In this document: positions 11,641-24,455 of the stretch, in pieces
Position numbering within the stretch: position 1 is the first letter of the stretch
How the letters are laid out: each line of letters begins with the position of its first letter
Assembly: GCA_030549775.1 (NCBI GenBank)
Contig: CM060175.1
Coordinates: 30,336,762-30,400,761 of the forward strand
Reading direction: 5' to 3'
From: Tamarix chinensis
Lineage: Eukaryota > Streptophyta > Magnoliopsida > Caryophyllales > Tamaricaceae
Length of the DNA stretch: 64,000 nt
Translations under genes and position numbers: made by a program
Notes under the pieces: model-generated
The model's database searches: none
The model's input: the letters and a program-made list of their open reading frames with translations, nothing else
What the model was told of the DNA's origin: nothing

Positions 11641-11975
11641 GAACAACACATCAAACACAACCTCTTCGGTGCAACATGCATGCATTTATATATATATATA
11701 CATATCAGTAGAGACAAATTAAGCAATGAAGGAAGAACAACACATACGTAAAGGGAGCGACGGCGTACAGGTTGAGAACGGCAACGACGAAGGTACAAAT
11801 GCTGGCTACGTTCGCAAGAATGGCAAAGGGGTGGTGGAGAGATGGCGGTGCGACGGTTTCCCTTAATTCAGAGGAGTTGGAGCGGTGGTGCAAGGGTTCG
11901 CAAGAGAAAGAGAGTACGAGAGGGAAGCGGCAGAGTCTGAAATTTTTGGCAGGAAACAAAAGAGAATGAAATAAA
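11641..11975 (-). promoter_or_regulatory. Probable CACTA transcription start region and 5' leader
   Basis: Immediately inside the right subterminal array the composition changes to GC- and CpG-richer DNA (11750-11950, with GAGCGACGGCGTACAGG and AGCGGTGGTGCAAGGG on the plus strand). Read leftward, the C/T-rich strand (CTCTCGTACTCTCTTTCTC) looks like a plant 5' untranslated leader. In En/Spm the promoter lies next to the subterminal repeats at the 5' end, which fits this position and the leftward gene order. The two small overlapping frames here are not supported as proteins. Confidence 0.45.
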
Positions 11976-11981
11976 ATGAGA

Positions 11982-12302
11982 TTTTAATAACGGTTCCTGT
12001 AAGAACCGTTATTAAATCATGTTTTAATAACGGTTTCTCCAACAACCGTTATCAAAAGATGATTTAATAACGGTTCTTACAGGAACCGTTATTAAAACCT
12101 TGCCAATTTTAACAACGGTTCTTGTTTGAACCGTTATTAAATCATCTTTTGATAACGGTTTTAGGTCAACCGTTATTAAAATTCCCGTGCAAAATTTTAC
12201 CTTGCACTTGTAATAACGGTTATTACGTAAAACTGTTATTAAAAATTCCCGCGCATTAATTTTCACGGATTTGACGACGGTTTTCGAAACACCGTTATTA
12301 AT
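11982..12302. repeat. CACTA right subterminal hairpin-repeat array
   Basis: About seven units of the same TTTTAATAACGGTT...AACCGTTATTAAAA design as the left end, for example near 11983-12016, 12023-12057, 12062-12098, 12105-12141 and 12146-12182, with diverged ones near 12207-12243 and 12270-12302. The two arrays are similar in unit count and spacing. Confidence 0.92.
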
Positions 12303-12307
12303 TCATG

Positions 12308-12321
12308 TTTCCGTAGTAGTG
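12308..12321 (-). repeat. CACTA right terminal inverted repeat
   Basis: TTTCCGTAGTAGTG is the inverted partner of 3018-3031 with one mismatch. Confidence 0.95.
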
Positions 12322-12324
12322 ACA
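12322..12324. repeat. 3-bp target-site duplication, right (ACA)
   Basis: ACA follows the right terminus and leads into CTAGACATACATTCC, the same sequence that follows the single ACA in the empty copy near 25645. Confidence 0.95.
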
Positions 12325-12665
12325 CTAGACATACATTCCAAATAAATTAGCAAAAGTAACAATAAAACAACTATAAATAATTTATATTCATCAAGCTCAT
12401 ATTCTTGAATAAAATCTTGAGCCACGCTAATGAAATATAAGGATTTTATAAAATAAAGGTAGCCTTAGAACTTATTTCAATTAACTAATTATTGTGAATC
12501 CCAACGTAGCCTTAGAACTTATTAACACCTATACGATATATTCGTTATCCTTTAGATTTAGAACTCACTGAATAGTCAACCATGCGTGATATATAACTCA
12601 TTAACTTAGCTCCAAAATTTATATACCAAATAAACAAAACTAAAAAAAATTATTAATAGATTTAT

Positions 12666-12902
12666 TCACCAACACACACGATCATGCAGTAATAAAAGAC
12701 CCATGCTTAATATGACTACGTCCCATTTTCCCTCGGCAATCATGAATCTAAAAATGTACTTAAAATTCATGATTAAGTCCACGTAACAAATAGAGTAAGT
12801 GGAGGTATTTATATAAACAGGAAACAGATTGGGATGGATAATGGCATACAGTGCACCACGCCGTCCTTGGCTACTGTTTCTATACTCCATAAACAATAGC
12901 AT
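12666..12902 (-). CDS. Conserved 78-codon frame in copy A (doubtful gene)
   Basis: A frame from MLLFMEYRNSSQGRRG to LLLHDRVCW is preserved at full length in the paralogous unit at 26182-26418, with scattered substitutions and no indel. It has two hydrophobic stretches and no recognised domain. It lies inside the LTR-like unit, where coding is not expected, so conservation may only reflect recent duplication. It could equally be part of an untranslated LTR transcript. Confidence 0.25.
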   Translation of the reverse strand: MLLFMEYRNSSQGRRGALYAIIHPNLFPVYINTSTYSICYVDLIMNFKYIFRFMIAEGKWDVVILSMGLLLLHDRVCW

Positions 12903-13589
12903 GCCCCCACCCTACGGTTGTAGAGAAAAGAATTTTATTTTGTTTACAAACAATTCTTAGTAATAACATAAACCCTTCTCCTTTGACGTTGATCGGCAAA
13001 TTCACATCCTAGACTAGACATGCGATATCTGAGAGTATACAGGGTTGAGTATCCTGACAACAATATTCTATAAATTAATCCCATGACCCATAGATAAAAT
13101 CAATAGAAAGTACGAGAGATCTTTTACACAAGCAGATAAAATAACTCAACGGTTACCTATAATAGCACCAAATCATATCAAAGTACCGTAGCATTATTCT
13201 TCTATTTTCCTACGAAAAGTGTGGCCACCCCTTATGTATGCTTAGGGGTTAGTAAACTATATATCTATATCTATATATATATATATAGATAAGGGTAGGG
13301 TTACGGAGAGCTAATTCTAAGTAAAATTCTAGAACTTTCTAATTTACTAAAGATAAAATATAAATGGATATAAGTTTAATAGATCCAATATCTAATTGTC
13401 GTCGAAGCTCATTGATCTAATAATTTAATTTATAATTACTTAAAAATATAACTACAGCCAACAAATTTCGTACCTTTAAAATTTAATAAATAAATGTATT
13501 TATACCGTTACCCTTCATATATTATTAATATTATATTTATAATTATTATTATCCAAAATTATGGGGTATTACATTATTAGAATTAATAA

Positions 13590-14165
13590 ATTGCCCCTCA
13601 AGGGTAATAAATTACCAAATTTCCCTTTTATTAGATAAATCACCAAGTTGCTCTTCACACTTATTAAAATTACTAAATTACCCTTTGGTTAATTAGTTAA
13701 AATTACCAAATTGCCCTTCATACTAATTAAAATTACCAAGTTGACCTTTTGGTTAGTCAAATTAACAAACTACCCTTCTTACTTATTAAAATTACCAAAT
13801 TGCCCCTTATCATGCTAAATTATCAAAATACCCCTCTTACTTACTAAATTACCATTTTACCCCTTTTACTCACCAAATTACCAAGTTATCCCTCATTTGT
13901 GCCAAATTACCACCTTACCCTGTTTACTCACAAAATTGTCAAGATATCCTTCCTTTATGCCAAATTACCCGAAGTTCCCTTCTCATTTAGTTAATTTACC
14001 ACAACACCTTCTTACTCACAAAAATTACCGAGTTATCCCCTTTTCTATGTAAAATTACAAAAATGCCCTGCTTACTTATTAAATTACCATATTACCCTTT
14101 TTATTCTTATAAAATACCATTTCGCCCTCATTATGCCAAATTTACTAGAATACCCTTACCATATA
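13590..14165. repeat. Degenerate tandem of AAATTACCAAATTGCCCTT-type units, copy A
   Basis: About twenty diverged units of roughly 20-30 bases (AAATTACCAAATTTCCC, AAATTACCAAATTGCCC, TAAATTACCATTTTACCCC) follow one another without any frame. The matching stretch in copy B is 27100-27490 and is shorter, so units have been lost or gained since the duplication. Such tracts are common inside plant LTRs. Confidence 0.7.
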
Positions 14166-15260
14166 AGATATTAATATGCATGGTCCATATACATCTTCAA
14201 ACACCACCAACTATTATTATTTATTATTAATACTCACTATCGCCTACCACACATACTTATTTAGGCCATACATTTTGTACAAGGAAATTTACTACAATGC
14301 CCCTAGGGCCTCATATTAACATTATCTATGTAAATGGCCACATTAGCTTATTATGTCATATATATGTGTTTAACATTATTATTAACAATAAGGCTCCTAC
14401 CTTAAACATTATTTCTACGCATGACATATATATTAATATGCTTTTCATTTCAACAACCAATACATACTGAGTCATCACACGACATGCTCATAATCATATT
14501 AAAAACCCTAATGTGCTAGTATACATATATCCACACATTTTAGTAGGGTATAATGGTTACCATATTTCCAGCAATAATTAAACTTTACCGGTATCCCGGT
14601 TAAAGGTTTGAGCATTGATTAGTAAAAATTAAACCTAAAAATAATATAAAAAATTAGCATAATAGAATTAGAAAATCAAAATAATATTTTTTTTTATCAA
14701 AAGCTTAAATAATACATACTAAAACTAACTACTTTTATTCCTCAAAAATTTTACCAAAGCTTGCTTAAATAAGTAGCAAGATTCACGCTGCATGCAAGGA
14801 GTGAAGAAAAAAGAGGGGTCGAAGGGGGAGTTGGGAGAAATGGGAGGGGTTGGTTTGGTTAAAGGTTTAGGGGTTGGGTTGAGAGCTTGTGGAGGGGAGT
14901 GAGGGTGGTGGCCGAGCGGCTCAAGGAAGAAGAAAAGAAGAAAAGGAAAAGGAGGAAAATAAAAAGGAAAAGGGGAGAAAATAAAATTAAAATAATTTTT
15001 AAAATAAGGGTACTTTATTATTTAGATACATAAATTAATTTATTTAAAATATAAGATATTAATTTAAGAGGAAAATTTTAATAAAATATGGGTTTGGAAA
15101 ATTATTTAAATAAAATGAGTATATATTTATTTTAATTTATTAAATATTCATATCCATTTTTATACACCCAAAAACCCACAAAGTAATTAAATTAAATAAA
15201 TTTAAAAATTAAATTATCTTATTTATTAAATTCTAGGTTTTAAAATTTTGGGGTATTACA

Positions 15261-16920
15261 CCTTACTTATATTGTCTAACATATAAAAAATGATAATTAC
15301 ATAAAGTAAAAAAAATGCACAAATATAAAAGAGAAATTGAGAAAAAAAAAAGAAATCAGATAAAGATATTGGTCGGAGAAGTTTGTCATAACTTGTGCTC
15401 CCTTAACAACATTAAATACTAAATAACTTATAAAAGAATGTGTAATAAAAAAAATAACATAAATGACATCAACCATCATGTTAAGATTTCAATAATTAAT
15501 TTATATTAATTCATAAATTAATGTTAAGAGGTTAAAAAAATTTATAAAATAAATGACATGTACAATAAAGTAAGAGAAGTTAAAATAGCAAACTTAATAT
15601 ACATAGCAACCTAATAGTTATTATTTAAGACTATATAATTACAACTATTTACAATTGAATTCAATTATTATAATAAGTATTCCTTTCAAAAATATAATTA
15701 TTAAGATTAAGATTACCATAATGATAATAATATTTACAAAACTATTGATTATTGCGCTTTAACATAAATACTTTTTTAAATATGAAACCATATCGGTTAA
15801 CAACTTTAGTTAATAATAAAATACATAACAAACCAAACACACACAAAAAAAAATAAGAGTGATAAATAAACTAAACATAACATATACTTTCAGAGATATG
15901 AAATAAAAATTTTCAATAATTAGATTAAATAGCAGAAAAAATGAACAAAAATATTAGAGAAATGGAGAAAATAAAAAATAAATACTAAATGACATCAATC
16001 GTCATGTCAAGGTTTTAATAATTTAGTTATATCAATTCATGAATTTAAATTAGAGGTTGAAAATATTTATTAATTAATTAATACACATGATAAAAGTGAG
16101 AAAAATAAAAATAGCACCCCAATACTTATATTAAGACTTTATAAATACAGTTATATTTATAATTGTAATCAATACAACTATAATTAGAATCTATAATAGA
16201 TAATATTAAACATCACTAATAATAAAGTAGCATTAAATGAATAATAATAATAAATTATAATTTATTTTGAATAATATCACTGATAATTAGTAAAGCATAA
16301 TAATTATACTTATCATAAATATAAAGCTATAATAATTAAAATAATTAGTAATAATTCATTTTTATGATAGTTTATTATAAATACAGTCCTAAATAAAAAT
16401 ATTCATTAATAATTAATAACAAAATAAATAATTAATGATAAAATCAATAATTAATAATTAATAATGATATTAATTTTTCATGGGCTTAAATAATTATTCT
16501 TGATAAAACAATGATAATTTTTTAATTATTATTAATCAATAATTTAGTCATTATTATAAAAGAATAAATAACCATTATTAATAATAAATGCTAATACCTT
16601 GCAATAGATGATAACAAAATTTTATTATAAATCATTGATAATTTGTTTTTATTAATACAATATACTTATTTGGATAACAATATTTTTAATAATTAATTAA
16701 AACCTATTCGTTATTAAAAATGAATGCATATAATTATCTTTAACGAAAATATTTTTAATAACATCATCATCAGAAGATAAAGCTAATAAGAATAATAATT
16801 ATAAATAAATATCAATAAAATATTTAATTAATAATAATATATATGTATTGTTATTACTAATAATGATAAATAAAAATAAGAATGATATTGATAGATAAAA
16901 TAATTGAAATGAATCTTGTT
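15261..16920. repeat. ~1 kb family copies plus AAT-rich block (matches 28614-30430)
   Basis: The sequence right of the LTR-like unit enters the ~1 kb family at CTTACTTATATTGTCTAACAT, passes a TTAACAACTTTAGTTAATAATA anchor near 15797, and from about 16190 becomes an extreme A+T block of AATAAT/ATTATT runs. The whole stretch is collinear with 28614-30430. Small frames, such as the one at 15297-15479, are shadows of the repeat. No gene seen. Confidence 0.75.
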
Positions 16921-18080
16921 AAAAAAAAACTTAACCAAGGCCAACTTGCTAGAGGTTCAAGATTCCTTACATACTTAGACTAAGAACATTTGAGATTAGT
17001 TTTGAAAATAAAGCACTGTTAGATTAGAGGTTGCTCCCACACTCCTAATCAACTAGTTAGATCCTAAATAAATTATGTTTACCTTTTTCTTAATACTAAT
17101 TTATCTAACGAAGGATGACATAGTTCTTTTTCAGCTAATGAATTACTATAATTAGCACCTCAAACAAGAAAAATAAAATTTATAAAAACTAGCTCATATA
17201 GGTTATTTTGTTTTCGTAGAAGCAGATGTGAAATATCTAATAACATACATTAAACTTTCTCGTCATATCATAGCATGAAATTATTATTTTTTTTTTAAAA
17301 AAGAGAAGCTCACACAAAATGAAATCAACATTTTTCTACTACCCTCCACACTTAAACTGTTATCCTCGATGCGAAACTAAAATAAAAGAGAAGAAAAATA
17401 AATATCATGCAATGTTATTGTTTGTCTCAATTAATACCTAAAAATTTTAATCTCAACAAAACCCATAAACAATATATAGGCAAAGCAGAACATCCAACTC
17501 CTAGTCAAGATAGAACTACAACAATGGGCGTACAAAGCAGGTTGATAACACAATCAGGTAATAAAAAGGGCAGTAAGTATTATTTCTCTAAGTTTGAAAC
17601 TTAAATAACAAATGCGACTATAGGAAGGGGTAAAAAAATAAATAAGATAAAGAGTAGAAGTAGGTAAATTTGAGTGTTTTCTTCATCATGTGAAGAGATT
17701 TCAGCACACAATAAAATATGGTGCCAAGGGCAAAAAAGGAACCGTCTTCTTCTTCTTCTAAGCTTGATTCATTTCATGTGATGTGACTCATTTTTTTAAG
17801 AAAACTCTAATACTACCCTTAATTTTTTTTTGCTACTATAAAGTATATAAAAATGAAGAGATTTCAGTAGACAATAAAATAAGGTGTCATGCGAAGCGCA
17901 GAACTATTAAATTGGGATTTTAATGCTTATTATAATTTATAACAATTAATGGAGGGTATATGGAATTTTCGTTTAAAAAAATGCCATATTTGGCAATGTC
18001 TTAGGAAAACTAAAATTCCTCAAACAAAATAGTCATTTTCATATTTTATTCTAATTAATAATGATATTAAATTTTTTTAA
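16921..18080. repeat. Dispersed module 'GCCAAGGCCAACTTGC...' (also 39120-40160)
   Basis: The block starts with CCAAGGCCAACTTGCTAGAGG, continues through TCCCACACTCCTAATCAACTAG and GAAGCAGATGTGAAATATC, a CCCTCCACACTTAAACTG stretch, and a GACAATAAAATAAGGTGTCATG end. Partial copies are at 23770-24230, 30440-30520 and 32580-33010; a longer copy is at 39120-40160. The text resembles decayed retroelement or gene-intron sequence but no frame is preserved; the 65-codon frame at 17407-17604 is not maintained in the other copy. Confidence 0.6.
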
Positions 18081-21000
18081 ATATGTATGCATGTGTGATA
18101 TTAAATACATCTCTCCCACATATAAATACCCTAATAGATATTATTATAATTGAAATCAATTATTATAATAAATAGTCTTATCATAAATATAATTAATAAG
18201 ATTAAGATAATCATAATGATAATATAATTATTGGCTTTTGTTAAATTTAACATTAATATATTTTTAAACATGAAAATAATAATTATACTTTGTCAATTAA
18301 ATAAACCTCAACTAAATTAGAAAGTCAACACTAATAAAATTTGTCTCATTCTTTTCCAAACCAAATTTTAAGTTTGACCTATTTTAGGCTTGAAGTAAAC
18401 TATTATGCTTGCAGCATAGCTATCATAAAATAATAATTACCAAACTTTTAGTTATTATTAATTTATAAAATTAATATGTTAATAAATATGTAATCAATAA
18501 TTATAATTTATCAATTCAAAAAACCTCAACTAAAGAATAAACACAAAACTAAATTTTTTTTGTCTGTTTAATCTCTTAATCAAAATTTAAACTTGACTTA
18601 TTTAGGTCATTAAGTAACCTATTATGCATATAACATAGGTAACATATCAATTAAAAAAATTAATTAATAATGAAATAAATGTTAAACTAAACACATAAAA
18701 ACAATAAACAAAAGTGGTCATCAAGTCATTTTCGTACACCAAAAATACATTTTAAGATAAAATAAGAACAAAATTCCACAAAAATAGTAGAGAAATATAT
18801 AAAAAGGAAAAAAAATATGGTAAGGATAGATGTTAGATTAAATACTAAATAACTTATAAAATGTATGAGTAATAAAAATTAATAAAACACTACTGAAAAG
18901 GTTAACAAAAAATGGCATTAATCATTATGTTAATGTTTCATTAATTAATTTATAAATTAAGGATTTTAGGTTAAAATATTTATTAAATAATTGAGGGGCA
19001 TGATAAAGTGAGGAAAAATAAAATAGCAAACTTGAAGTACCCAACATACAAGCACCCTAGTAGTTATTTTTAGATTTAGAATTTATAAATACAATCTTAT
19101 TTATAATTTTAATCAATTATTATAATAAATATTACTATCATAAATAAATGTATTATTATATTTATTAATATGAAAATGAAATTAAACGTTTTCAATTTAT
19201 ATCCCTAACTACATGATTCATCCTAATAATAAAACTATCTCCCTTTGAATATAAATCAGTATACACTTATAATAATCAGTACAAGTTATCATGGTCATAT
19301 AAAAAGTATTTGTAATTACATTTAAAAAAACATAGCCAAAAAATATTAATAGATCCATGTGCATGAATAACAATATGCAAATCGTATCAACATATATATA
19401 TATATATACATACACACACACTAAAAAAATATATATTCACCAATAAGATTATTAAAAACTAGTCATATTAAAAAAGCTAACTTAGAGAATAAAGAAACTT
19501 AATTTTTTTTTAAAAAAGTTAAAAATAAGTTTGAAATAAAGTAAAAGAAAAAAACTTATTTAAGGTGGTCAATAGACTAAAAAGTAACTTATGACTCGTA
19601 GGAAAGACAGTTTATTTCTTTAAACTAGAAAAAAAAAGCAAACTAATGAAACTTGTATATTTTATTTTATAATGAAATTTTAAATTATGCATGTTCCATT
19701 ACTAACATATAAGTTAACAACTTTAGTTAATAATAAAATAAATGACAATCCAAAAACACAAAAACCATAAACAAAATTGATTAAGTGGCTAAACCTAACT
19801 CATATTGTCTTACAAATAAAATAATATTTTTTAATACTTGGACAACATGGTAAAAATATGTTAAAAAAGAGTATATAAATGGAGAAAAAAAAATAATTTG
19901 GGTGAGGACATAGTTTGGAGAAGTCTATTGGCAATTAAGCTCCATTGATGGTATTAAATATTCAATAACATTTAAAATGTTTGCACAATAAAAAATTAAT
20001 AAAATACTAAAAAGATTTATAATAGAAATGGTATCAATTATTGTAGGTTTCAATAATTAATTTAGATCAATTTCTAAATTGACGAATAAAGATTGAAAAT
20101 ATTTATAAAATGAACGACACGTGAAATAAAGTGACAAAAATTAATATAACAATCATAATATTATTATATTAAACACCCTAGTAGTTATTATTATATTAAG
20201 CCAGTATAATATTATATTTATAATTGCAATGAATTAGTATAATAAATATAATCAATATTTCTATCATAAATATTATTATTTAGATAAAGAATATCATCAA
20301 TTAATTATTCAAATGAATATAGTAATAAATATGAAAAAGAACACATTATGATTGCAATGAATTATTATAATAATTATAATAAATATTTCTATCATAAATA
20401 TTATTATTTAGATAAAGAATATCATCTTGATAATAATAAGCACAAAACTATTGATTATTATTACTAATTATTCAAATGAATATAGTACTAAATATGAAAA
20501 AAGAAAACATATTATAATTTGTTAATTCAATATACCTGAACTACATCTGTAAGCCAAAACTAATTAAATTTTTCCAATTTTTCTCCTAATCAAAATTTAA
20601 ACTGATCCTTTTTTTCTTAAGTTAACCTATCACACATTTTGCATAGCCAACATATCAGTTAACAACTTTCGTCAATAATGAAATGAATGAAAACCCAAAC
20701 ACACAAACTAACAAACCAAAGTGCTATAAAAGCTAAACCTTACTTATATTGTTTAAGATATATATATATATATATATATATATAATAACAATAATCATAA
20801 TAACCATTAGATAAAGTAAAAAAAAGCACAAAAATAGAAGAGGAATTGAGAAAAAGAAATCTGGTGAAGATATTGGTCGGAGAAGTTTTTCAGAAGTTGT
20901 GCTCCCTTAATGACATTAAATACTCAATAACTTATAATAATGTGCAATAAAAAAATTAATATAAATGGTATCAATCATCGTATTAAGGTTTCAATATTTA

Positions 21001-21770
21001 ATTTATATTATTTCATAAATTAATGACTAGAGGTTGAAAAAATTTATAAAATAAATGGCACATTGGATAAAGTAAGAGAAATGAGAATAGCAAACTTAAT
21101 TTAAATTTCACCCAAAATGAGCACCCTAGTAGTTATTATTCTATTAAGATAAAACATCTCACCCTATAGCATAGGTCTAATGAACACATTTTTGTACATA
21201 TTAGATTAATAACTAAAAAAGGCTATCATGAGCACCCCATACCATTGGCCTAACAATTATTAAAAAACAAAAAAAAACAGTTGTTCCAATGACGACAACG
21301 ACAATGGCCACATAAAAGTTGTATGTGTGTGTGTGTGTATAAAGATATACCAATATAATTATTTTAAAAGAACTACTTGTTCATATTAAAAGTGCTTCCT
21401 TAGAGAATGCAAAAACTAAAAAAAGCATAATTCATGTTTTTTTAAGTGTAAGAAACTAACACATGCTATAATATAAAAATCACAAATAAAACTAAAATAA
21501 CATAAAGTAGTCGAAGAGATAAAATTAAATGTGTGGGTACACATGAAAAATATAGCTTCTAAAAAATCCCCATTGACATTTCAAAAAAAAAAATACTCTC
21601 TTGAATAAAGTGTAATAATCAATTGATTAATTTAATATTAATAAATAAATAAATAAATAGATAAGTAAATTTTGTTGGAGTATTCATGAGCATTAAAGTA
21701 TTCATATATCCATATAAGGACATTAAACTATTTCAAGTAGATTCATAGAAAAACCTAGATAAAAAATAAT
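18081..21770. repeat. Tandem run of ~1 kb degenerate repeat copies
   Basis: Anchor motifs of the family (TTAACAACTTTAGTTAATAAT and variants) recur near 18440, 18640, 19705 and 20655, giving spacings of about 1 kb for the clearer copies. Each copy carries the same ordered blocks: TTTAAACTTGACCTATTTTAG, the anchor, AACTTATATTGTCTAACA, GAGAAATTGAGAAA, GTGCTCCCTTAATGACATTAAAT, GGCATCAATCATTGTG, and CACCCTAGTAGTTATTATT. Microsatellites interrupt the array: TA at about 20757-20784 and TG at about 21321-21338. No gene seen. Confidence 0.75.
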
Positions 21771-24455
21771 AATTAAAATAAGTGGACTAACTAATAAAAC
21801 CTGAATCCAAAAAAGAGTTGTGGAATCATTCCAGTAAAAAAAGAGAATAAGTTTACACACACACACACAGATATACGAATGACCAGCCCCCAAACCAAAA
21901 CTTTATCCAGACAAATAAATACCCAACCATCCACGATTCCGGTGAACATTTTCGTCACAAAAGGAGTTCTCAACCATGTCTATAGGTAACTAAATGATTA
22001 AGGATGTGGGTGCATCCATACAATTTCAAACTCTGAATTTGAGTCAAAAGCTCTCCTGTCCTCCTTATCCTGAAATTTCATTCATTTCTATCAGTAGTAA
22101 TGTTTAATTCCACCTATGGACCACTCCTATGCAAAGGAGCAATACAAAAAAGCCATAGCCTATTAAACAAAAATTAACATAAATGACATCAATCATTAGG
22201 TTAACATAAATTAATGATAAGATGTTAAAAAAAATTATAAAATAATTGACATGTACAATAAAGTAAGAGAAATTAAAATAACAAACTTAATATACACATC
22301 ACCCTAGTAGTTATTATTATATTAAGACCATAAAATTACAACTATGTATAATGTAATTCAATTATTATAATAAGCATTCCTATCAAATATATAATTATTA
22401 AAATTAATATTACCATAATAATAATAATATTTACAAAACTATTGATTATTCCGTTTTAACATAAATATTTTTTTAAATATGAAAATAATATTTACACTTT
22501 ATCAATTAAATAAACCTAAAGTAAATTAAAAAGCCAATGCTAATTAAATTTGTATATTTTTTCATATTTAAAATTTAAAATTGACCTATTTTAGAACTTA
22601 AGTAACATATTACACATATTCCATAACTAACCCATATAAGTTAACAACTTTAGTTAATAACAAAATACATAACAAACCAAACACAAAAACAATAAATAAA
22701 AGTGATAAATATACTAAACATAACATATACTTTCAGAGATATAAAATAAAAATTTTCAATAATTAGATTAAATAACAGAAAAATGAACAAAAATATTAGA
22801 GAAATGGAGAAAAGAAAAAATAAATACTAACTGACATCAATCGTCATGTCAAGGGGTTTCAATAATTTAGTTATATCAATTCATAAATTTAAATTAGAGG
22901 TTGAAAATATTTATTAACTAATTAATACACATGATAAAAGTGAGAAAAATAAAAATAGCACCCTAATATTTATATTAAGACATTATAAATACAATTATAT
23001 TTATAATTATAATCAATACAACTATAATAAGAATTTATAATATATTGACGATAATATTACAATCACTAATAATAAAGTAGCATTAAATGAATAATAATAA
23101 TAATAATAAATTATAATTTATTTTGAATAATATCACTGATAATTACTAAAGCATAAGAATTATACATATCATAAATATAAAAATGATAATAATTAAAATA
23201 ACTACTAATAATTCATTTTCATGATAGTTTATTATAAATAAAATACTAAATAAAAATATTCATAAATAATTAATAGTAAAATAAATAATTAATGATAAAA
23301 TCAATAATTAATAATCATATTCATTTTTTTGAGAGCTGTAATTATTCTTGATAAAATAATGACAAGTTTTAAATTAATATGAATGAATAAATTAGTCCTT
23401 ATTATAAAAGAATAAATAATCATTATTAATAAAAAAATGCTAATACCTCATAATAGTTGATAATAAAATTTTATTATAAATCATTGATAATATGGTTTTA
23501 TTAATATAATATACTTATTTGGATAATAATATTTGTAATAATGAATTAAAAACTATTCATTAGAATGCATATAATTATTTTTTATGAAAATATTTATTAC
23601 AAGTGATTAATAACATCATCATCAGAAGATAATCCTAATAAGAATAATAATTATCAATAAGTATCAATAAAATAAATAATTAATAATAATATATATGTAT
23701 TATAATTACTAATAATGATAAATATAAATAACAATGATATTGATAGATAAAAAATGAAATAAATATTGTTAAAAAAAACTTAGCCAAGGCTAATTTGCCA
23801 GAGGTTCAGGATTCCTTACATACTTAGCCTAAAAACATTTGAGATTAGTTTTGAAAATAAAACACTAGTAGATTAGAGGTTGTTCCCACACTCCTAATCA
23901 ACTAGTTAGATCCTAAATAAATTATTTTTACCACTTTTTTAATACTAATTTATCTAATGAATATGACATAGTTCTTTTCATCAAATGAATTACTATAATT
24001 AGCATCTCAAACACAAAAAAAGCAATTTTATAAAAACCAGCTCACATAGGTTATTTTGTTTTCATAGAAGCAGATGTGAAATATCTAATAATATGCATTA
24101 AACTTTCTCGTCATATCATAGTATGCAAATTCTTACAAAAAAAAGAGCAGCTCAAACAAAAAGAAATAAAAAAATTTCTACTACCCTCCACACGTCATAT
24201 CATACTTTATTCTAATTAGTAATGATATTAAATTACTTTAAATATGTATGCATGTGTGTGTCGGTGTGTATTACTATTATTCATTGATCAATATTGATTT
24301 CTCAAAATTAATCAAAAACTATCGTAGCAGATCTAGCCCCAACTGGCATCAATTCTATATCCTAAAAAAATATTGCCAATTCTCTAATTGCATGCCATTC
24401 ACAAAAAATTAAATAATTACAGGTTCCCAAATGTAGCATAAAATGAAAATAGGAG
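21771..24455. repeat. Segmental block S, first copy (matches 30525-33265)
   Basis: From AGTGGACTAACTAATAAAAC through GGAATCATTCCAG, an ACAC microsatellite, GATGTGGGTGCATCCATAC, a ~1 kb family copy (about 22150-23040), an AAT-rich block (23040-23765) and a gene-like tail (24240-24455), the order is the same as in 30525-33265. The copy ends abruptly at 24455, inside sequence that continues in the second copy, where the large LTR-like unit B begins. Confidence 0.75.

Larger units (their letters stand above)
3018..12321 (-). mobile_element. Complete CACTA (En/Spm) DNA transposon, 9,304 bp
   Basis: The element starts CACTACCACGGAAA and ends TTTCCGTAGTAGTG, a 14-bp terminal inverted repeat with one mismatch, flanked by ACA duplications. 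The 3-bp duplication and CACTA ends define the superfamily. Just inside both ends lie arrays of self-complementary AATAACGGTT...AACCGTTATT units. All recognisable coding sequence runs leftward: a GC-rich leader near the right end, an unidentified 159-codon frame, a TNP2-type transposase, then spliced exons for Transposase_24, DUF8039-like and Ulp1-like domains. Two in-frame stops in the transposase make this copy probably non-autonomous. Comparison with copy B shows insertion was clean, with no loss of flanking sequence. Confidence 0.97.
1732..15260 (-). mobile_element. Large LTR-like unit, copy A, interrupted by the CACTA element
   Basis: Without the transposon the unit is about 4.2 kb. Its outer ends form an imperfect inverted pair: TGTAACACCTCC at 1732 and GGGGTATTACA ending at 15260, so on the minus strand it starts TGTAATACCCC and ends GGAGGTGTTACA. 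Such TG...CA ends are common in long plant LTRs. Copy B at 24456-28613 is highly similar from about 1830 to the right end. A C-rich, CCACCACCC-bearing stretch on the minus strand at 14750-14960 is typical of a transcribed LTR region. No 5-bp target duplication could be found and no internal retroelement domain accompanies it, so the solo-LTR reading is an inference. Confidence 0.45.

Noticed and set aside
1560..14165. Regular AAATTACC units considered as a CRISPR-like array
   Set aside because: Units are diverged, contiguous, without constant repeats and unique spacers, and this is plant DNA.
1732..15260. Search for a GCTCTGATACCA primer site to show that the large unit is a complete minus-strand retrotransposon
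   Set aside because: None seen in copies A or B, so only an LTR-like call is made.
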